Shown: positions 1-8,331 of the stretch, piece after piece
How positions within the stretch are numbered: position 1 is the first letter of the stretch
Layout: each line of letters starts with the position of its first letter
Source: Pseudomonas poae
GTDB taxonomy: Bacteria; Pseudomonadota; Gammaproteobacteria; Pseudomonadales; Pseudomonadaceae
Reading direction: 5' to 3'
Assembly: GCA_028869255.1 (NCBI GenBank)
Contig: CP110972.1
Location: 4,221,001 to 4,285,000, forward strand
DNA length: 64,000 bases
Made by a program: the position numbers and the translations under genes
The notes under the pieces: generated by a model
What the model was told of the DNA's origin: nothing
Databases searched by the model: none
Seen by the model: the letters and a program-made list of their open reading frames with translations, nothing else

Positions 1-156
1 CGCCAGTTCATCGACGGCTGCCTTGGTTTGCTCGGATAAACTGCCAGCCTTGCGCGCTTCGCTCATGGCCTCCTCGGCCTGCTTGCTGAAGGCGCTGGAG
101 GCACGTTCCAGCTCGGCGGAGACCTGTTTGAGCAGGTCGTGGGTGGTGTCGGACAT
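1..156 (-). CDS. Phage major capsid protein, HK97-type (N-terminal 52 residues only)
   Basis: Reading leftward from an ATG at 156, 52 codons are open to the window edge. The peptide (begins MSDTTHDLLKQVSAELE) is a highly charged, Ala/Glu/Lys-rich helix, as expected of the delta/scaffolding N-terminus of HK97-fold capsid proteins that is later removed by the head protease. It lies 3 nt downstream of the ClpP-like protease stop, the usual portal-protease-capsid order. The assignment rests mainly on position and helical character, since the conserved capsid core is outside the window. Confidence 0.7.
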   Translation of the reverse strand, partial: MSDTTHDLLKQVSAELERASSAFSKQAEEAMSEARKAGSLSEQTKAAVDELA

Positions 157-159
157 GGT

Positions 160-921
160 TTATCCTCCCGGTTGCTGTGGGATGGCAGCCCGAAGCCGGG
201 CCAGGGCGAGTTCCAGTTCAGTCACAGGGTTGTGCTGCAAGCGGTTCAGGTAACGGCGTGCCAGAAGGCCTGCCGGTTTTGCGCCTTGCTTGATAGCGTC
301 AGAGGCAAGTAAATCGTCGGCAAAACCCTGCTCAACGGCGGCGCTACCGGCGATCCAACTGTCGGCGTTCATCAGTTGTTGCATTGCGTCTTGGGAGTCG
401 CCGGTGCGGGCGGCGTAGATGTCTGCCATGGCCTGATCGAACGGCGCCAGCCTCTCCGCCATATCCATCAGGTCATAACGATTGCCCATGGCAACGACCC
501 AGCAGTTGTGGATGTTCAGGAACCCGGCACGAGCGATGCGAACCTCATCTCCGGCCATTGCGACAATTGATGCTGCCGATGCGGCCAGTCCCAATACCTT
601 GATGACGACCTTGCCGGAGTACTCCCGCAGCAGGTTGTATATCGCCAGGCCTTCGAACATGTCGCCGCCGGGTGAGTTGACGTTCACCGTGACATCGGCG
701 CCGTGGATAGCGCGTAACGCGGCGGCGATTCGTTTGGCGGTGACGCCTTCGCCGGTCCAGGGATCGAAGCCGATGGGGTCGAAGATCGAGATCGTGTGCT
801 CATCCTCGTTGGCGGCTTGGATCGAGGGATTCCAGCGCTCCAACGCCAAGGGCCGAACTTCGCCGGACAGGTCTGGACAAGATGGCAGCCGAGGCAAAGG
901 GAGCAATGAACGAGTCGCCAT
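160..921 (-). CDS. ClpP-like prophage head maturation protease (S14 family)
   Basis: 253 residues from the chosen ATG at 921, which has a GGAGA Shine-Dalgarno sequence 5 nt upstream; an ATG at 945 in frame lacks one. The ClpP fold is visible: an oxyanion-type segment VNVNSPGGD, the nucleophile motif GLAASAAS (Ser about residue 115) and the catalytic His in NIHNCW (about residue 138). The family cleaves the capsid delta domain and scaffold during prohead maturation. It normally follows the portal gene directly. Here a kinase gene on the other strand has been inserted between portal and protease, leaving about 1.7 kb between them. Confidence 0.92.
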   Translation of the reverse strand: MATRSLLPLPRLPSCPDLSGEVRPLALERWNPSIQAANEDEHTISIFDPIGFDPWTGEGVTAKRIAAALRAIHGADVTVNVNSPGGDMFEGLAIYNLLREYSGKVVIKVLGLAASAASIVAMAGDEVRIARAGFLNIHNCWVVAMGNRYDLMDMAERLAPFDQAMADIYAARTGDSQDAMQQLMNADSWIAGSAAVEQGFADDLLASDAIKQGAKPAGLLARRYLNRLQHNPVTELELALARLRAAIPQQPGG

Positions 922-1049
922 ATAAATCTCCGATGGGTGATGCAAACCTGGGAACCAAATCTCGATAAGCAGAAAAATTAGAATGCTTAGGGTTAGCCCT
1001 CGAAAGGCAAAATGCTACTATCGCTGTTTATTCAGAGGGAATTGGGGTT

Positions 1050-2588
1050 ATGTCCATCAGCAATTTGATCAAACACTTTAAGTCTTCACCAACACTAACT
1101 ACTGATGTCAGTGACTTCACTTATATAGAGCCACTTGGTGAAGGAGGAAATAGCACGGTCCTCCTTTTTGAAAAAGGACGTACGAAATACGCGGTCAAAT
1201 TTCTTGAAATCCATGAAATAAAGAAAATACAACGTTTTAAAGATGAATATTTTTGTGCCGCACAGATACCAACCCACCCAAACATCTCCCAACTGTTTCA
1301 CTTCGACAAAGTAGAAATATCAGGATCACCCTACTTTATAGTCATAATGAAGGCTTATTCAGGCACTCTAAAAATCCTAAAAAACGATAACGATAACGAC
1401 CTAACTGGCAACCTATGGAGTATTTTCCAAAACCTCTGCAATGGTCTAAAACACCTGCATAACCATGGGATAACCCATCGAGATATCAAGCCACAAAATA
1501 TTTTCCTAGACGCCAAGACCGGTCAGTACGTAATCGGAGACTTGGGAATCGCACACTTTGACGAAGATAGATTTACAAAAGAAGCAAAAACAAAAGCAAA
1601 CGAGCGCACCGGCAATTATTTGTTCAGTGCTCCGGAGCAAGCAAACAACAATGAGCGTGCAACTTTTTCCAGCGATATATTCGCACTAGGCCAAGTAATG
1701 CACTGGCTAGTCACAGGTACCGCTAACAGAGGTATAGATCGAAGTAAATTCTCGAAAGAGAACTCACCAAAGCGTCTAAAACTGCTTGATTCAATAGTAG
1801 ATCAATGCCTAAAAAACAATCCCACCGACCGCTTTCAATCAATAGAGTCTATAGAGGAGTTTATAGGACGTACGGAGGCACAACCGATACGTGACATGCG
1901 TGATCGAATGAGAGATCTCGACTTATGCATCCGGCAGTCTTTCCCTGAAATTATTGATTTATATTCCACGGAAGACCAGCATGAAATTGACAGATTTATA
2001 TTAAACTTCAACAACATCTGTAAAGCCGAAGAATTTTGGTATCAAGGATCTAGCAATGGCGATGGCGAGCTCGCCCCCTTTGAAAAGCTAGAAGATGGGA
2101 ACTGGCTTTTCAACAAATACAGCGAGATTAAAATTAAAAGACTAACAATTTACAAAGACCCTAGCTGCTTTTACAAAAGTTTTTTCGCCTTCACCATTGA
2201 GCCATCAAAACCATTTAAAATCATAGATAACAGAGGAAAAAACGTCAGCAGAGGCTTCATCTACAACCTGCCTGTAGATGAAGCTGTACTCTGGAATGGC
2301 AACTACATTTCAGCTGAAAAAACCCACAACGGTTATTACAACACGGGAACCGAAGTCATTCCTGTTACAGAACCAGAATTTCAAACACGATTCCGTTATA
2401 CAAACCTACCTTATGCCTACATTGTCATTCCGAATGGCAGCGGGGCTTCTCGAATTATAGATCGTGCCCCCACCTCACGTTTGCTTTCATCTGCTCTAGG
2501 CTACTCGGGCATCGACAAACATGACATCAAGCAATTCCTGCAAAAAATTGAGGACCATCATTCTAACGAATTAACCATATTTGATTGA
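1050..2588 (+). CDS. Hanks-type Ser/Thr protein kinase with unknown C-terminal domain; prophage cargo
   Basis: 512 residues. Residues about 25-275 form a complete protein kinase domain: glycine loop GEGGNSTV (30-37), ATP-binding Lys50 in YAVKF, helix-C Glu66, catalytic loop HRDIKPQN (143-150), metal-binding DLG (164-166, replacing DFG), SAPE (193-196) and the structural Asp209 and Arg261. All catalytic residues are present, so activity is expected. Residues about 276-512 match no family I recognise and show no membrane segment. The gene is markedly AT-rich compared with its neighbours, lies on the strand opposite to the head genes and sits between portal and protease, which marks it as transferred cargo. 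A GAGGGAATTGGGG stretch precedes the ATG. A weak promoter (TTAGCC, 16 nt, TACTAT at 1016-1021) may drive it independently. A phage-exclusion or lysogenic-conversion role is inference. Confidence 0.9.
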   Translation: MSISNLIKHFKSSPTLTTDVSDFTYIEPLGEGGNSTVLLFEKGRTKYAVKFLEIHEIKKIQRFKDEYFCAAQIPTHPNISQLFHFDKVEISGSPYFIVIMKAYSGTLKILKNDNDNDLTGNLWSIFQNLCNGLKHLHNHGITHRDIKPQNIFLDAKTGQYVIGDLGIAHFDEDRFTKEAKTKANERTGNYLFSAPEQANNNERATFSSDIFALGQVMHWLVTGTANRGIDRSKFSKENSPKRLKLLDSIVDQCLKNNPTDRFQSIESIEEFIGRTEAQPIRDMRDRMRDLDLCIRQSFPEIIDLYSTEDQHEIDRFILNFNNICKAEEFWYQGSSNGDGELAPFEKLEDGNWLFNKYSEIKIKRLTIYKDPSCFYKSFFAFTIEPSKPFKIIDNRGKNVSRGFIYNLPVDEAVLWNGNYISAEKTHNGYYNTGTEVIPVTEPEFQTRFRYTNLPYAYIVIPNGSGASRIIDRAPTSRLLSSALGYSGIDKHDIKQFLQKIEDHHSNELTIFD

Positions 2589-2634
2589 AAACCCCACCAA
2601 GCACGCTAACAACAACCGTGCTGCCAAGATAACT

Positions 2635-3885
2635 TCAAGAAGTACTCACTGGCGTTGTCTCAAGCTGCTCAAGAGATATCATCGCTGCTTGGACCGTGAA
2701 GACCTCGCCCCCCCGAATCGGCGGCAGGTTTTCAAAGCGCCGGACTTCGTTGCGATTGATCCAGCCGTGGGTCAGGCCGCTGATGTAGAAACTGGCGCGA
2801 CCGGTGCTGTCAGCTCGCAATAGCCCCTCTACGGCGAACTCGACGAAGATCTTTTCTGCGTCGTTTTCGTCGATCAGGCAGCGGTTGATTTCCTGTTCGA
2901 TATTCACCAGCAACGGACGCAGGCTGTTGGTGAGGAAATGCAGGTTTTGCGCCTCGACACTCGCGGCCCAACTGCTCTGCTTAGTCATGTGCCCCACCAT
3001 AAACGGCGGCACACGAAACCAGCGACAGATCTCTTCAACATTGAATGCGCGGGTCTCCAGCATCTGCGCGGCTTCCGGGTTCATGGTGATGCCCTGATAC
3101 TTCAAGCCCGCTTCCAGCACCATGGTTTTACCGGCGTTTTTCGAGCTGCTGAATTCTTCCAGGCTCTTGCGCAGCAGTTCGCGTTGTTCTTTGGTCAGGG
3201 TGCCTGCGCCTTGTGCAGCGCCGCCTTCAACGGTGAGGAAACCTGAGGCTTGCAGGCCGTTGGCGAAGACCTTGGCTGCGGCCTCCTCGGCCGACATCGA
3301 AGCGCCGAAGATGTCGCGGCCGGTGGTGATCGGCAGCATGCCGCAGATGCCGTCCAGCCCGAAGCCACGGATATGAACCAGGTGCTTTTCCGGGATCTCG
3401 CGCTGTCCTGTCGCCTCGCTGTAGAGGTACTGCAAGCGCCCGTTGTCCAGGCGCTTGACCGTCACGCATTGCGGTAACAACGGCACCAGCGCCACCAATC
3501 GCAGGCCGATGACTTTCTTCTCGATAAAGGCGTTGCCACGCAGGCAGAGGCTGGCGACCACCATCAGCATGAAGCGCTGCGGGGTCATCTCGATATTTGG
3601 TGAGCGGCACAGCACGCGGTACAGCGGATGGTCGGTGGCGGGTTCACGGGAGCCATCGGGCAGTCGGCGGTAGAGCTTCAGCGGCAAGGTGGAAACGGAT
3701 TCCGAGAGCAACCGCACGCAGGCCCAGACCGTCGACAGGCGCATGGCGGAATCGACTGATACAGCTTTACCGCTGCTGGAGGTGCCGAACCATTCCTGCC
3801 AGAAGGCCTTGTCGGTCAGGCCGACGGGCACGCCGAGCCAGTGCTGCAAGGCGGCACGCAGTCGTCCAGGTTTCCAGAGTTTCAC
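2635..3885 (-). CDS. Phage portal protein, HK97 family
   Basis: 416 residues, the usual length for HK97-type portals. The N-terminal AMRLSTVWACVRLLSESVSTLP segment, the central RGNAFIEK and LVHIRGFGLDG blocks and the FRVPPFMVGH motif near residue 295 are family hallmarks. Twelve copies form the portal ring through which DNA is packaged. The ATG at 3885 lies 2 nt from the terminase large-subunit stop, so both are translated from one late transcript. The stop is followed by the inverted kinase gene rather than by the protease. Confidence 0.95.
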   Translation of the reverse strand: MKLWKPGRLRAALQHWLGVPVGLTDKAFWQEWFGTSSSGKAVSVDSAMRLSTVWACVRLLSESVSTLPLKLYRRLPDGSREPATDHPLYRVLCRSPNIEMTPQRFMLMVVASLCLRGNAFIEKKVIGLRLVALVPLLPQCVTVKRLDNGRLQYLYSEATGQREIPEKHLVHIRGFGLDGICGMLPITTGRDIFGASMSAEEAAAKVFANGLQASGFLTVEGGAAQGAGTLTKEQRELLRKSLEEFSSSKNAGKTMVLEAGLKYQGITMNPEAAQMLETRAFNVEEICRWFRVPPFMVGHMTKQSSWAASVEAQNLHFLTNSLRPLLVNIEQEINRCLIDENDAEKIFVEFAVEGLLRADSTGRASFYISGLTHGWINRNEVRRFENLPPIRGGEVFTVQAAMISLEQLETTPVSTS

Positions 3886-3887
3886 GG

Positions 3888-5627
3888 TCAGACGCCCACC
3901 ATGATCGGATGGTTGAAGAAGCCGTCGCGGTCGCCAACCTCAGCCAGTTGCAGTTCGGAGGCACCGATGCTCATCGCCAGCGCCACCACGCCATCGATGC
4001 GGCCGTTGCTTTTGCGTTTGGCGAAGATGCGGTTGTCCTTTTGATCGGCGTCGAGCACGGCGCTGGCGGCGTTCCAGCGTAGTACCGGGTTGGCTTTGAT
4101 CTGAATGCGCTGCTCGGTGAGCAGAGCTTCCGTCAGCTCAATTGAGCGCGGCATCCAGAGGCCGGAATCCTTGGCGACGGTGTAGCCCTGGCCATGGGCG
4201 AACAGCGGGACTTCGATGCCCTGCGCTTCCAGCTCCGGCAGAAAATACTTGATGCGGTAAGCGTCGAATGCCACGCCGACGATGTTGAAGCGTGCAGCTT
4301 GCTCGCCGAGGCGGGTGGCAACTGCGCCGTAGTCCACCGCGCTGCCGGGAGGTGCATGCAAGTAGCCTTCGCGTAGCCAAACGTCATAGGGCACTCGGTC
4401 GGTGCGGGCTCTGTCGCTGAGGGTGTCTTTCGGCGTCCAGAATTCGACCAATGCTTTGTGCAATCGTGGAAAGTACAGTGCGAGCGCAGTCAGGTCGCGG
4501 GTGCCGGACAGGTCCAGGCCGCCATAACACGGCTCGTTCTGGGGGATGTCTTCCACTGCGAAATCAGATTCGCAGGCCAGCCAGACATCTGCAGAGAGCC
4601 AAGGGTTTTCAGCATCCACCCACTGGCAGAAATTCAGCCGCCGAACACTCGACTCCTTGGCTGGCATGCCCCGCGCTTCGGTGACTTGTTCGCGCAGGTA
4701 TTTCAAGCCCGGCAGGCGGCCGAACGCTAGGCTCGGGTTGGACTTGTACCAGCAGGCCTCACTTTTGAACGGGTCGTCGCCTTCGTCCAGGGAGCAGATG
4801 AAGGCAAAGAAACTGTCGTCGTCTTGCTGGCCTGAGCAGATGGCCCGGCCGTACTCATGGTACTCGTAGCAGACCGAAGTGCGGTCGTGGCCGCTGTTGC
4901 TGATCATCACGATCAGTGCTTGGCGACGGCTCTTGGTGCCGGCGCGGATCATGTCTACCACGACACGTGTTTTGTGTTCGTGGATCTCGTCCAGTAGCGC
5001 GATATGAGGGCGCGGGCCGGATTGACCGTCGTCGGCGCTGATCGGGCGGAAGAAGCTGCCGGAGGCAAAGTGGGCCAGGTTCCAGACCTTTTCGCCGCGA
5101 CCGGATTTCTCCAGGCGCTCGGCTAGCAACGCTGACTGATCGACCATCGAGACCGCGTCGCGAAACAGGATCATCGCCTGGTCTTTTTTGGTCGCGGCTG
5201 CGTAGATCTCGGCGCGGGCTTCGGCGTCCGAGGTCATTCCGTACAGGCCGATGCCAGCGGCCAGCGGTGACTTGCCGGAGCCTTTAGCGGTTTCGATGTA
5301 GGCGGTGCGAAAGCGCCTGAAACCGTCGGAGCCTTTCCAGCCAAACAGGCTGCCGACAATGAAGGATTGCCAAGGCAGCAACAGAAACGGAAGGCCCTCG
5401 TACTCACCGCCGTTGAGGCAGAGGACTTCTTCGAAGTAACCGATGGCGCGGTTGGCGGCTTCCTGATCCCAGCGCAGGCCTCGGGCGGGACCGTTTTCTA
5501 AATCATTCAGGTACCGCTGACAGGTGTGGCGCACATCCGGCCCGGCGACGATACGACCGTCGACAACCTCCAGAGCAAAGGCGCTGACGCGATCAGAAGT
5601 ACCTGTCCGCGATGCGCTTTTGCTCAT
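3888..5627 (-). CDS. Phage terminase large subunit
   Basis: 579 residues. The ATPase half has a Walker A loop (ETAKGSGKSP, about residues 112-121) and a Walker B motif with catalytic Glu (HIALLDE, about 208-214). The C-terminal half carries conserved acidic positions expected of the RNase H-fold nuclease (GGLDLSGTRDLT near 370 and the terminal NGRIDGVVALAM segment). It cuts and translocates phage DNA into proheads. Its start lies 35 nt inside the small-subunit gene, which suggests translational coupling. Confidence 0.95.
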   Translation of the reverse strand: MSKSASRTGTSDRVSAFALEVVDGRIVAGPDVRHTCQRYLNDLENGPARGLRWDQEAANRAIGYFEEVLCLNGGEYEGLPFLLLPWQSFIVGSLFGWKGSDGFRRFRTAYIETAKGSGKSPLAAGIGLYGMTSDAEARAEIYAAATKKDQAMILFRDAVSMVDQSALLAERLEKSGRGEKVWNLAHFASGSFFRPISADDGQSGPRPHIALLDEIHEHKTRVVVDMIRAGTKSRRQALIVMISNSGHDRTSVCYEYHEYGRAICSGQQDDDSFFAFICSLDEGDDPFKSEACWYKSNPSLAFGRLPGLKYLREQVTEARGMPAKESSVRRLNFCQWVDAENPWLSADVWLACESDFAVEDIPQNEPCYGGLDLSGTRDLTALALYFPRLHKALVEFWTPKDTLSDRARTDRVPYDVWLREGYLHAPPGSAVDYGAVATRLGEQAARFNIVGVAFDAYRIKYFLPELEAQGIEVPLFAHGQGYTVAKDSGLWMPRSIELTEALLTEQRIQIKANPVLRWNAASAVLDADQKDNRIFAKRKSNGRIDGVVALAMSIGASELQLAEVGDRDGFFNHPIMVGV

Positions 5628-6114
5628 TGGGGAATAGCTCGCCTTGGGGCGCAGGTGCTTTTAGGGAGCGGCGAGCCAATGGCGATAGACCGAACTTGGC
5701 GCCTGCCTCGTTGGCGCGGCGTTCGGCATCGTTGCGCAACTTGCGCCACACCGATAAATCCTGGGCGCCGCTGCGGTAGGTTTGCACGTCGCCGCGTAGG
5801 GATTGGCCCTGGCTCAGCTCGCGGATTTTCAGGGTCCAGAAACGGTATTCGGCGACGGCTTCGCAGTAGTGGGCCATGGCCTGGCGGTCCAGGCGAGAAA
5901 TTAGGCCCAGTGCTTCCAGGTCGGGGACGACACGTTCCCACTCAGTGCGGGCTTCGTTGCTGAGCCAATCAGGTATCGAGGGTGCTTCCACTGGTGCCAG
6001 TGGCTTCGCCTGCTCGCGCAGCAGTTCTTCGCGGTTGCGTTTGCTGGGGTTGCCGTTGAGCAAGTGGACGATGGCAGGCTTGGCTGGACGCCCAGAGTTT
6101 TGATTACCGGCCAT
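5593..6114 (-). CDS. Phage terminase small subunit, P27 family
   Basis: 173 residues beginning MAGNQNSGRPAKPA. The early basic segment followed by HLLNGNPSKRN and the central SIPDWLSNEARTEWERV block are typical of P27-family small terminases, which recognise the packaging site and recruit the large subunit. The 3' end overlaps the large-subunit gene by 35 nt. The roughly 115 nt upstream (6115-6230) is noncoding and is a natural place for the packaging site, but no specific cos motif can be assigned by eye. Confidence 0.92.
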   Translation of the reverse strand: MAGNQNSGRPAKPAIVHLLNGNPSKRNREELLREQAKPLAPVEAPSIPDWLSNEARTEWERVVPDLEALGLISRLDRQAMAHYCEAVAEYRFWTLKIRELSQGQSLRGDVQTYRSGAQDLSVWRKLRNDAERRANEAGAKFGLSPLARRSLKAPAPQGELFPNEQKRIADRYF

Positions 6115-6230
6115 TGTTCACCTCAGATTTCACCTGGGAGCGCCTGCTACGTGAAAGGGGCGCCCCTCATTTTTCCCGCCACTGCATAGAAACCGGGGGC
6201 GGGGTCTTGAAGCTGGAGTCTGTGCAACTT

Positions 6231-6545
6231 TCACCCCACCCTCCCCTGGTTCCATGGGTGGCTGGGGTCGATGGGTTGGCCGTCGGTTGTGCAGCCGAGG
6301 ACTACGCCGGATTTTTCAAAGCGTTGTTTGTGGGCGTCGTGGCAGTGCTTGCAGAGGGATTGCCAGTTGGTGTGGTCCCAGAAGAGGCGCGTGTCACCGT
6401 GGTGGGGGTGGATGTGGTCGACGACTGAAGCTTGGGTGATACGGCCGTGGCGCTCGCATTCGGCGCACAGCGGGTGATGTCTTAACCAGCCGAGGCGAGC
6501 CTGCTGCCAACGGTAGCCGTAGCCGCGCTGGGCGGATGTGTTCAT
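6231..6545 (-). CDS. HNH endonuclease (phage packaging-associated)
   Basis: 104 residues. It has the zinc-supported HNH core: a CAEC pair near residue 28, VVDHIHPHHGD with the catalytic His, then NWQSLCKHCHDAH. HNH proteins next to terminase genes in HK97-like phages are needed with the terminase for DNA cleavage and packaging. The start codon overlaps the holin stop by 4 nt and the gene reads toward the terminase genes, so it belongs to the late operon. Confidence 0.93.
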   Translation of the reverse strand: MNTSAQRGYGYRWQQARLGWLRHHPLCAECERHGRITQASVVDHIHPHHGDTRLFWDHTNWQSLCKHCHDAHKQRFEKSGVVLGCTTDGQPIDPSHPWNQGRVG

Positions 6546-6874
6546 CTATCCTCGTCGCGTCGGGGGATTTTGGCACCGGCGAAGCGTTCAGCCAGATTGC
6601 GCACCTTGTCGACGCCGAGTAGCCCAACCATGCCCCCCACGAACGCTGCCGCCTCTTGTGGGAGCCCTAGCAGGCTTAGCCCAGAGAGGATTGCCAGAGT
6701 GATGCAGCCACAGAGGATTGACTCCAACAGAACGGCTTTTCGGGTGCCGCCTCGGTAGATGATTCGTAGCGCAGAAATCAATGCTGACAAGCTGGTGGCG
6801 TAGATGACTGGGGCATGTTGAGCCAGCCATGCGAGGGCAACGGCCCAAGCGGTGGGGTCTTTACTCGATGGCAT
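6542..6874 (-). CDS. Phage holin (lambda-S-like superfamily)
   Basis: 110 residues from the ATG at 6874 (MPSSKDPTAW); a start at 6895 in the same frame adds seven residues and is less likely. Three hydrophobic segments can be seen (around HAPVIYATSLSALISAL, VLLESILCGCITLAILSGLSLL and EAAAFVGGMVGLLGV) followed by a short charged tail. That layout fits holins that time lysis by forming inner-membrane lesions. No endolysin or Rz/Rz1 gene adjoins it, so the lysis enzyme must lie elsewhere, outside the window. Confidence 0.75.
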   Translation of the reverse strand: MPSSKDPTAWAVALAWLAQHAPVIYATSLSALISALRIIYRGGTRKAVLLESILCGCITLAILSGLSLLGLPQEAAAFVGGMVGLLGVDKVRNLAERFAGAKIPRRDEDR

Positions 6875-6991
6875 ATCGACAGTCCTCCGATACATCGAGA
6901 CTCGTTAAAAACCAGTTACAACTCATCGGATGCACGCTGACGTATTCGGGACTAGCATTGCCGAAAACTAAGCCAATGGCGTACATTAGCT

Positions 6992-7306
6992 ATGATTTTC
7001 ATTGAGACCCCAACCTTCACGCGCCGTGTGAAGGAATTGATTGATGACGATGCCTACACTGTTTTTCAGCGTGCATTGATGCTTAACCCGTCCGCAGGTG
7101 ACGTGATCGAAGGCACCGGTGGAATTCGTAAAGTTCGAATTGCTGCGAAGGGCCATGGCAAACAAGGTGGAGCCCGAGTGATCTTCTACCACTTCGTCTC
7201 GATGTCGCAGATTATTCTGTTGATGATCTACCCGAAGAATGAACAGCACGACCTGACCAGCGACGAACGCAAAGCGTTGAAGGCTGCAATCGAACACTGG
7301 AGATAA
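6992..7306 (+). CDS. higB: RelE/HigB-family toxin
   Basis: 104 residues. The compact RelE fold is indicated by the N-terminal FIETPTFT strand, LNPSAGDVIEGTGGIRKVR, the basic KGHGKQGGARVIFY strand and the C-terminal LTSDERKALKAAIEHWR helix. Family members are ribosome-dependent mRNA interferases. The gene precedes its antitoxin by 2 nt, the higBA order. It is oriented against the prophage late genes, so it is probably expressed in the lysogen. No Shine-Dalgarno sequence is visible before the ATG. Confidence 0.9.
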   Translation: MIFIETPTFTRRVKELIDDDAYTVFQRALMLNPSAGDVIEGTGGIRKVRIAAKGHGKQGGARVIFYHFVSMSQIILLMIYPKNEQHDLTSDERKALKAAIEHWR

Positions 7307-7308
7307 TC

Positions 7309-7596
7309 ATGAGCAAATTTTTTGACGAGCTGATGGGAAGCGTGCAGGAAATGAACGAAATCCTACGGGGTGAGCGTCAGCCTTCGCGCGAATTCCACGT
7401 TGATGCGCTACAGGTCAAAGAGATTCGCAAAGCAACGGGTCTGACTCAAGCCAAGTTTGCCGCACTGATTGATGTGCAACTCGGAACCTTACGCAATTGG
7501 GAGCAGGGACGGCGCGAGCCTACTGGCCCAGCAAAAGCACTGCTTAAGGCCATTCACAACGATCCAGTACATGTGCTGAACGCATTGGCGGGTTGA
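7309..7596 (+). CDS. higA: HigA/NadS-type antitoxin (XRE family)
   Basis: 95 residues. The N-terminus (FFDELMGSVQEMNEILRG) is the toxin-binding part typical of NadS-like antitoxins. The helix-turn-helix follows (ATGLTQAKFAALIDVQLGTLRNWEQGRREP, about residues 46-75). It should neutralise the preceding toxin and repress the operon. It is clearly homologous to the antitoxin at 15801-16094, sharing the IRKATGLTQAKFA / IRQGTGLSQARFA block. Confidence 0.9.
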   Translation: MSKFFDELMGSVQEMNEILRGERQPSREFHVDALQVKEIRKATGLTQAKFAALIDVQLGTLRNWEQGRREPTGPAKALLKAIHNDPVHVLNALAG

Positions 7597-7825
7597 ACGC
7601 GTTGCTCTCGACTCTGGGCTACCGGCACAAAAATAACAACTTAGCGAGGTTTTACTCCTCAACGGAAATTGAGCAAAGGGACTGATTAAAGAAATTTTCT
7701 CAGTACTGAATTGAGAGAAGGTTGTGTCACGGTTAAGGTATAGAGAGCTGACAAACGGTAATGCGGTATCGCGCCTAAAGCGCCAAACCTGTTTTACTTA
7801 GACCACATCAGCTGCAATACAACCT

Positions 7826-8248
7826 ATGACACGAACACATTATGGAGCTTCAGCCGCAATGGAATTTCAAGTTTATACATCCCTCAAAGGAACCCGAGGG
7901 CGGGACACCGAGGCAAATCTTACACTGACAATAACTGGCAATAGCGACCAACCCCCTAAATTTTTGTCTGATTTCGCCGGGGGTGGTGAAAAGATCTATG
8001 ACGGTTACTCAACTCGAACATCGAAGTTCGTTACAGCACCAGCGAATGATCCACGTCGGCTCAGCTTGACCTTCGAAAACGGTTCGCATGCAACTTTACA
8101 TCCCTGCTTCGAGCGCATTCAAAACCCTGAGGACCCACTAAATCAGCTTCGCGCCCTACCACTGGCAATCGGACAGATGTTAGCTCTTTCTTACTCCGAT
8201 ACCCCCAACTCACAGGATTTCGAGATAATTGGTTTTAACTGGAAATAA
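7826..8248 (+). CDS. Hypothetical protein, prophage cargo
   Basis: 140 residues if started at the ATG at 7826; an internal ATG at 7859 (MEFQVYTSLKG) is also possible, and neither has a strong ribosome site. I do not recognise the family. The sequence has no signal peptide or membrane segment and looks like a small beta-rich soluble protein. It is AT-richer than the phage core and points against the late genes, like the higBA pair just before it, which suggests another moron gene. A hairpin at 8271-8290 follows its stop. Confidence 0.6.
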   Translation: MTRTHYGASAAMEFQVYTSLKGTRGRDTEANLTLTITGNSDQPPKFLSDFAGGGEKIYDGYSTRTSKFVTAPANDPRRLSLTFENGSHATLHPCFERIQNPEDPLNQLRALPLAIGQMLALSYSDTPNSQDFEIIGFNWK

Positions 8249-8270
8249 CAACTCTATGAATTAAAAACCA

Positions 8271-8290
8271 TGAGCCCTCTATTGGGCTCA
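8271..8290. terminator. Hairpin terminator between converging genes
   Basis: Perfect 7-bp stem TGAGCCC/GGGCTCA with a 6-nt loop. Read on the minus strand the hairpin is followed by a T-rich run (TGGTTTTTAAT), so it could end transcription of the minus-strand gene at 8332-8748. On the plus strand there is no T run. Confidence 0.5.
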
Positions 8291-8331
8291 GTCAAGGATC
8301 TGGGTTCGGCAACCCTAGCAGAAATGACAAG

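Noticed and set aside
6115..6230. A defined cos site upstream of the small terminase
   Set aside because: The position is suitable, but no palindromic or repeated cos-like sequence can be distinguished by eye.
6958..6987. A promoter TTGCCG-N18-TACATT before higB
   Set aside because: The -10 box is only about 4 nt from the ATG, so transcription would start at or past the start codon; a leaderless message is possible but unproven.
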